A stretch of DNA of 64,000 bases, from contig DASRFA010000040.1 in assembly GCA_035651755.1 (NCBI GenBank), positions 248,001 to 312,000 of the forward strand, given 5' to 3'. The notes under the pieces were generated by a model that saw only the letters and a list, made by a program, of their open reading frames with translations, ran no database searches and was not told where the DNA came from. A program made the position numbers and the translations under genes. This document shows positions 59,502 to 64,000 of the stretch, one piece after another. How positions within the stretch are numbered: position 1 is the stretch's first letter; every line of letters begins with the position of its first letter. The DNA is from DASRFA01 sp035651755 (GTDB taxonomy: Bacteria > Desulfobacterota > Binatia > UBA12015).

Positions 59502-60389
59502 ATGAGCGAGACCGCGGCACCGACCGGAGACGCGGTGCGCTTGATCGAGGCGGCGAGCGTCATCCTGCTGCGCGACGGGCCGTCGGGCCTCGAGACGTTC
59601 GCCGTCGTCCGCCATCGCAAGAGCTCGACCTTCGCCGGCATGCTGGTCTTCCCGGGCGGTCAGGTCGACGCCGCGGACGCCTCCGCCGCGATCCACGCGC
59701 GCTGCGCCGACCTCGCGCCGGCCGAGGCCGCGCGCCGGCTCGCGCTGGCGCCGCCCGAGCGGGCGATGGCCCAGTATGTCGCGGGCCTGCGCGAGCTCTT
59801 CGAGGAGGCCGGCGTGCTTCTCGCGCGCCGCGACGGTCGCTGGATCGACCCGGGAGGGCTCGGCGACCACGACCTGTCGCGCGTGCGCGCCGCGCTCCAC
59901 GGCGCGGAGACCGACCTGGCCGCATTGTGCGAGGAGCTTTCGCTCGAGCTCGCGCCCGGCGAGCTCGACTTCTTCGCGCACTGGATCACCCCGGAGGGCA
60001 TCCCGACCCGCTTCGACACGCGCTTCTTCCTGGCACCGCTGCCGCCGTCGCAGGAGGCGCGGCACGACGGCCGCGAGACGAGCGCGGGGGAATGGCTCAC
60101 GCCGGCCGACGCGCTCGCGCGCTATCGCCGCGGCGAGGCGCAGCTCGTGCCGCCGACGTTCATGCTGCTCTCGGAGCTGTCGCAGCTCGGCGACGTCGCG
60201 AGCGCGCGCGCCGCCGCCCGCACGCGGGACGTCATGACGATCCTGCCGCGCTGTTACAGCGAGGAGTCGGGCCCGGCGTTCCTCTACCCGGGCGACGTCG
60301 CCTACGAGGGCGGGGATCCCGCGCGGCCCGGTCCGCGACGCCGCCTCGTGACGCGCGACGGGCTCTTCCGCGAGGTGGCCGAGGACTGA
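59502..60389 (+). CDS. Nudix hydrolase
   Basis: The Nudix layout is visible: GMLVFPGGQVDAADAS and, after a 50-residue insertion, YVAGLRELFEEAGVLLA, giving an interrupted GX5EX7REUXEEXGU box. ATG 59502 is preferred; GTG 59466, overlapping the HAD stop, is in frame. The 295-residue length and long insert fit the Nudix group related to NUDT19/NUDT7 CoA hydrolases. Confidence 0.75.
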   Translation: MSETAAPTGDAVRLIEAASVILLRDGPSGLETFAVVRHRKSSTFAGMLVFPGGQVDAADASAAIHARCADLAPAEAARRLALAPPERAMAQYVAGLRELFEEAGVLLARRDGRWIDPGGLGDHDLSRVRAALHGAETDLAALCEELSLELAPGELDFFAHWITPEGIPTRFDTRFFLAPLPPSQEARHDGRETSAGEWLTPADALARYRRGEAQLVPPTFMLLSELSQLGDVASARAAARTRDVMTILPRCYSEESGPAFLYPGDVAYEGGDPARPGPRRRLVTRDGLFREVAED

Positions 60390-60469
60390 ACGGCGGACGG
60401 GCGCAGCGCGTCGTCGTCGCCCGACGATCTCAATTGCGCCCCGCCGTGCGCCGCGGTACGTGGCCGGCG

Positions 60470-61015
60470 ATGGGCGGGCCGCAGCGCTTCGACGTCTTCG
60501 TCGGCAAGGAGTACCTCAAGTTCAACGCGGCGCATTTCATCGCCTACCGCGGCTTCCGCGAGCGGCTTCACGGCCACAACTATCAGGTGACCGTGCGCGT
60601 CGAGGGAGAGCTCGGAGCCGACGGCTACGTCGTCGACTTCGGCGTCGTGAAGCGTGCGACCAAGCGCGTCTGCGAAGCGCTCGACGAGTACACGATCCTG
60701 CCGGCGGCGAGCGACTGCCTCTCGATCGTCGAGACCGGCGACTCCGTCGAGGTCACCTACGAGGACGGAACGCGGTTCGTCCTGCCGCGGAGCGACGTCG
60801 TCCTGCTGCCGATCGTCCACTCCTCGGCCGAGGAGCTCGCGCGCTACGTCGCAGGGCGGGTGCGCGAGGAGCTGCTCGCGGACGGAGCGCGGCCGTGGAC
60901 GCGACTCGAGGTCTCGGTGTCGGAGACGCACGGCCAGGCGGCCACCTTCGCGGCGACCTGGTCGGAGCACGACGCGAGCGCGGCCCGCGCGGCGAAGGCC
61001 GGCAGGGCGCGCTAG
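60470..61015 (+). CDS. 6-pyruvoyl-tetrahydropterin synthase/QueD-like protein
   Basis: The 181-residue protein has FNAAHFIAYRGFRERLHGHNYQVTV (segments FNAAHFIAYR and LHGHNY), with the three zinc His conserved, and later VSETHGQAATF. The usual catalytic Cys five residues before HGH is absent; the local sequence is FRERLHGH. A Glu in this area recalls PTPS-III variants. The middle 70-residue part is longer than in QueD. Confidence 0.75.
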   Translation: MGGPQRFDVFVGKEYLKFNAAHFIAYRGFRERLHGHNYQVTVRVEGELGADGYVVDFGVVKRATKRVCEALDEYTILPAASDCLSIVETGDSVEVTYEDGTRFVLPRSDVVLLPIVHSSAEELARYVAGRVREELLADGARPWTRLEVSVSETHGQAATFAATWSEHDASAARAAKAGRAR

Positions 61016-61029
61016 CACGAGCTCGAGAG

Positions 61030-62580
61030 ATGGCGGAATCGATCGGAGTCCGGATCGCCGATCCGAAGTTCTGGGACGCGGCGGATCTCCGCAGCGAGAT
61101 CGACCGGGTCTTCAACATCTGCGACAGCTGCCGCCTCTGCTTCAAGTTCTGCGGCAGCTTTCCGCGCCTCTTCGAGGCGATCGACGGACGCACCGAGGCG
61201 AACCGCGCCCGTCACCTGGCCGAGCACCCGGAGCTCATCGCGGAGGCCGAGCGGCGCCGCGCGCAGGCGGAGGCGAGCGGACCGCGCGTGCACGAGGAAG
61301 GCGTCGAGGCGGCCGAGGCGTTCGGCGACGAGCTGCCCGAGCTGGCCGCGCACGCGCGCGACCTCTCCCGCGACGAGATCGATCGGGTCGCGGACCTCTG
61401 CTTCCAGTGCAAGCTCTGCTACCCGAACTGCCCGTACACGCCGCCGCACGAGTATGCGGTCGACTTCCCGCGCCTCATCCTGCGCTGGAACGCGCAGCGC
61501 GCGCGGCGCCAGCCTCCGTCGCTCGCGAAGCGGATCCTCCGGAACCCGGTGCTCGTCGGCCGCCTGGCGTCGCTGACGCCGCGGCTCGCGCGCTTCGGGA
61601 TGACGAATCGCGCGAGCCGCTGGGCGATGGAGAAGCTGCTCGGCGTCCACCGCGACAAGGACCTGCCGCCGGTCCATCGCGAGACGTTTCCCCGCTGGTG
61701 GCGCGAGCACGTCCGCACGCCGCGACCGACGGCCGTCGCGGCGACCAATGGAAGCCCCGACGCCGCGACCACGGCGGGCGAGCTGCCGAGGCGGGTCGTC
61801 CTCTTCTCGACCTGCCTCGTCGACTACAACGACCCGGGCACGGGACGCGCTGCAGTGAAGGTCCTCGAGCACAACGGGATCGAGGTCGCATGGCCGGAGG
61901 GCCAGGCGTGCTGCGGGATGCCGCGCCTCGACGGCGGGGAGCTCGAGCGCGCCGCGGAGCAGGCGCGCGCGAACGTGGCGCTGCTCCAGCCGTGGGTCGC
62001 GCGCGGGTACGCGGTCGTCGTTCCGTCGCCGAGCTGCAGCCTCATGATGCGCGAGGAGGTCCCGCAGCTCGTCGCGACGCCGGAAGGGCGGGCGGTCGCC
62101 GCCGCGACCCACGATCTGTGCGACTACCTCTTCAAGCTCGGGCGCGCGGGCGGCGTGAGGAAGGAGTTCGTCCGGCGGCTCGGGCGTGTCAAGTACCACG
62201 TGCCGTGCCACATCCGCGCCCAGCAGATCGGCTACCGCGGTCGCGACGTGCTGCGCTGGGTGAGCGAGGGCATCGATCTCGTCCAGGAGTGCAGCGGGCA
62301 CGACGGCACGTGGAGCATGTGGAAGGAGAACTTCCACGACTCGCTGCGCTGGGGCCGGAAGTGCTTCGAGGGCATGAAGCCCGCGGTCGGCGAGGCCTGC
62401 AGCGCCGCGTGCACCGACTGCGCGCTCGCTGCGCTGCAGATCCGCCAAGGCGCCGGCGTGACGGCGATCCATCCGGTCGTGGCGCTGGCGTACGCCTACG
62501 GCTTCGACGTCGGGGACGCGGCGGCGCACCTCGCACCCGCGACCGGCGAGGCGGGCTCGATCCCGGGCGCGCCCGCCTGA
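61030..62580 (+). CDS. Fe-S CCG-domain oxidoreductase (HdrCB/GlpC-like)
   Basis: The 516-residue protein has two cysteine clusters for [4Fe-4S] in its N-terminal half (CDSCRLCFKFC and CFQCKLCYPNCPYTP). Two CCG-type domains follow: VLFSTCLVDYNDPG with EGQACCGMPRLDGG, then YHVPCHIRAQQIG with ACSAACTDCALA. It transfers electrons or hydride between quinone or rubrerythrin-type partners. It begins 15 bases after the PTPS gene. Confidence 0.8.
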   Translation: MAESIGVRIADPKFWDAADLRSEIDRVFNICDSCRLCFKFCGSFPRLFEAIDGRTEANRARHLAEHPELIAEAERRRAQAEASGPRVHEEGVEAAEAFGDELPELAAHARDLSRDEIDRVADLCFQCKLCYPNCPYTPPHEYAVDFPRLILRWNAQRARRQPPSLAKRILRNPVLVGRLASLTPRLARFGMTNRASRWAMEKLLGVHRDKDLPPVHRETFPRWWREHVRTPRPTAVAATNGSPDAATTAGELPRRVVLFSTCLVDYNDPGTGRAAVKVLEHNGIEVAWPEGQACCGMPRLDGGELERAAEQARANVALLQPWVARGYAVVVPSPSCSLMMREEVPQLVATPEGRAVAAATHDLCDYLFKLGRAGGVRKEFVRRLGRVKYHVPCHIRAQQIGYRGRDVLRWVSEGIDLVQECSGHDGTWSMWKENFHDSLRWGRKCFEGMKPAVGEACSAACTDCALAALQIRQGAGVTAIHPVVALAYAYGFDVGDAAAHLAPATGEAGSIPGAPA

Positions 62581-62746
62581 AAGGCGGGCGCAGCGCCGGT
62601 CGACGCCGATCGCGGCGCGCGAGCGCGGCGGAGAATCACGGAGGAGTGCCGGCGGTGTCGGGTTGCCTGGCGCCCGGCCATTTGTGCAAACTCCGGTGTC
62701 GGCCGATGGTCACCAAAGCAGCCGGCCGACGGCAAGGAGTCGTTCG

Positions 62747-63670
62747 ATGACGGAGCGGGTTCGCGAGATCTTGAGGTTCTACACCGGCAGCAATCCGGGC
62801 GTGCTGAGCAATCTCGCCCGCATGCTCAACCACGGCCGGCTCGGCGGCACCGGAAAGATGGTCATCCTTCCGGTCGACCAGGGCTTCGAGCACGGTCCCG
62901 CGCGCAGCTTCGCCAAGAACGCACCCGCCTACGACCCGCTCTACCACTTCAGCCTCGCGCTCGACGCCGGATGCAACGCCTACGCAGCGCCGCTCGGATT
63001 CCTCGAGGCCGGCGCCGCGGAGTTCGCGGGCGAGATCCCGCTCATCGTGAAGCTCAACAACTCGGACAGCCTCTACTCCGGAAGCGATCCCTGTCCCGCG
63101 GTGACCGGCAGCGTCGACGAGGCGCTTCGGCTGGGATGCGCGGCGATCGGCTACACCATCTATCCCGCGTCGGCCGAGCGCAACGAGATGTACCAGGACC
63201 TCCGGGAGCTCACCGAGGAGGCGAAGCGGAAGGGGCTCGCGGTCGTCGTATGGTCGTATCCGCGCGGCTCCGGAATCTCGAAGGAGGGCGAGACCGCCAT
63301 CGACGTGGTCGCCTACGCCGCGCAGATCGCGTGCCAGCTCGGCGCGCACGTCGTCAAGGTGAAGCCGCCGACGGCGCACATCGAGCAGTCGGCCGCCAAG
63401 AAGGTGTACGAGTCGGAGCGCATCCCGATCGGGACGCTCGCCGAGCGCGTCCGCCACGTCGTGCAGAGCTCGTTCGACGGCCGGCGTATCGTGATCTTCT
63501 CGGGCGGCGAGGCCAAGGGCGACGACGCCGTCTTCGAGGAGATCCGCGGCATCCGCGACGGCGGCGGCTTCGGATCGATCATCGGCCGCAACTCGTTCCA
63601 GCGCCCGAAGGCGGACGCCGTCAAGTTCCTCGGCACCGTGATGGGCATCTATCGCGGCGACGTTCGCTGA
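62747..63670 (+). CDS. Fructose-bisphosphate aldolase, class I (DhnA type)
   Basis: The 307-residue TIM-barrel protein has MVILPVDQGFEHGPARSF, LIVKLNNSDSLYSG, AIGYTIYPASAERNEMYQ and AHVVKVKPPTAHIEQS, including the Schiff-base Lys in VKVKPP. Later IFSGGEAKGDD binds phosphate. The ATG at 62747 follows AAGGAG. It splits fructose-1,6-bisphosphate in glycolysis/gluconeogenesis. Confidence 0.85.
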   Translation: MTERVREILRFYTGSNPGVLSNLARMLNHGRLGGTGKMVILPVDQGFEHGPARSFAKNAPAYDPLYHFSLALDAGCNAYAAPLGFLEAGAAEFAGEIPLIVKLNNSDSLYSGSDPCPAVTGSVDEALRLGCAAIGYTIYPASAERNEMYQDLRELTEEAKRKGLAVVVWSYPRGSGISKEGETAIDVVAYAAQIACQLGAHVVKVKPPTAHIEQSAAKKVYESERIPIGTLAERVRHVVQSSFDGRRIVIFSGGEAKGDDAVFEEIRGIRDGGGFGSIIGRNSFQRPKADAVKFLGTVMGIYRGDVR

Positions 63671-63721
63671 CCGGTCGTCGCGGTCGCGCCAGCGGCGCCT
63701 CTCGCCCGACGCGCGCGGGGC

Positions 63722-64000
63722 TCACGCCGCGAGCATCCGCCGGAGAAAGCCGGACGCGAGGCCCCAAGCGACCTCGGCCGTCTCCGGGCGGTAGTCGGCA
63801 CGCGTGTCGTTCGCGAACGCGTGGCCGGCGCCTCCGAAGACGTGGAGGCTCCACTCCTTCTTCTCGCGCACCAGGATCTCCTCGAGCGCGACGCGGTCAC
63901 GCGCGGGGATGAGCACGTCGTCCGCGCCGTAGAGACCGAGGAGCGGGCAGCGGAGCCCGGGTGCCAAGTCGAGCGGGCTCGCCGGCTTGTGCGGCGGCCG
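63722..64000 (-). CDS. Dienelactone hydrolase-family protein, C-terminal part
   Basis: The frame is open to the window's right edge and ends at TGA 63722-63724. LGLYGADDVLIPARDRVALEE and LHVFGGAGHAFANDTRADY carry the Asp and His of the α/β-hydrolase triad in DLH style; the Cys nucleophile would be upstream, outside. It converges on the aldolase gene. Confidence 0.75.
   Translation of the reverse strand, partial: RPPHKPASPLDLAPGLRCPLLGLYGADDVLIPARDRVALEEILVREKKEWSLHVFGGAGHAFANDTRADYRPETAEVAWGLASGFLRRMLAA

Noticed and set aside
60470..61015. Part of a 7-deazaguanine DNA-modification island
   Set aside because: The PTPS-like gene lies in the host chromosome, lacks the QueD cysteine, and has no dpd-type neighbours.
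1..64000. CRISPR arrays, tRNA or rRNA genes
   Set aside because: No regularly spaced repeats or recognisable RNA gene sequences were found by reading.

Overview
The window has two very different parts. Bases 1 to about 41,952 are a mosaic accessory region of moderate GC. Bases about 41,953 to 64,000 are ordinary chromosome of very high GC, with strong G/C third-position use and many antisense shadow frames. The junction lies inside comM (yifB): only its 5' part (about 350 codons) is present, cut right after the conserved AMNP motif. A large serine recombinase, 40457-42211, points at the break. I read bases 1-41,952 as the right-hand part of an integrative element of more than 41 kb inserted in comM. 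Its left end and the comM 3' part are outside the window. The host looks like an uncultured, high-GC deltaproteobacterial-type lineage (Binatota/Myxococcota-like). That rests on GC, on the cysteine/GGC-repeat secreted proteins and on the double-HTH regulators, and is a low-confidence inference. Element, left to right: (a) 682-3912 minus, two radical SAM/SPASM enzymes, a PqqD-like protein, an NTF2-like protein and a possible 41-codon precursor peptide. (b) 4094-7827, a double-HTH regulator and a Gabija-like OLD nuclease/UvrD helicase pair. (c) 8005-11417, an HhH glycosylase-like protein, two methyltransferases, an archaeal-type adenylate-kinase-like P-loop protein and a GntA/YcgG-like ORF: a possible base-modification or modification-sensing cassette. 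(d) 11441-16763, a HerA/TraG-type ATPase with a fused nuclease-like domain, a membrane protein, a UDG-like protein and a radC remnant. (e) 16937-20532, a tandem methyltransferase and a secreted protein, bracketed by radC 3' ends. (f) 20798-23656, radC, a DUF6573-like protein, a second ATPase and a small protein. (g) 23695-29733 minus, a run of genes beginning with a ubiquitin-like protein, an E2-like protein and a JAB-E1 fusion, followed by a HEPN-like protein, an HNH-SF2 helicase and two unknowns. It is divergent from an XRE regulator and an ImmA/IrrE peptidase (29921-31352), as in CapH/CapP control of CBASS. (h) 31550-37084, small paralogous proteins, a DUF4238 protein, a serine recombinase that has no start codon of its own, an AAA+ ATPase, an XRE protein and a RuvC-like resolvase. 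(i) 37184-39714 minus, two translationally coupled secreted proteins. (j) A dead radC and the terminal recombinase. Anti-phage defence is the main theme, with DNA-mobility genes in between. Chromosomal part: truncated comM, a MerR/TPR protein, TusA-like, a small exported protein, DUF3467, a UvrD-like helicase, an OPT transporter, an HExxH protein, ExeA/GspB-like secretion proteins, two SDRs, a TetR regulator with an operator, a ferritin-like diiron protein, a Dus/HAD/Nudix run, a PTPS homologue without the usual cysteine, an Fe-S CCG protein, class I FBP aldolase and a partial dienelactone hydrolase. No tRNA, rRNA or CRISPR array was seen.
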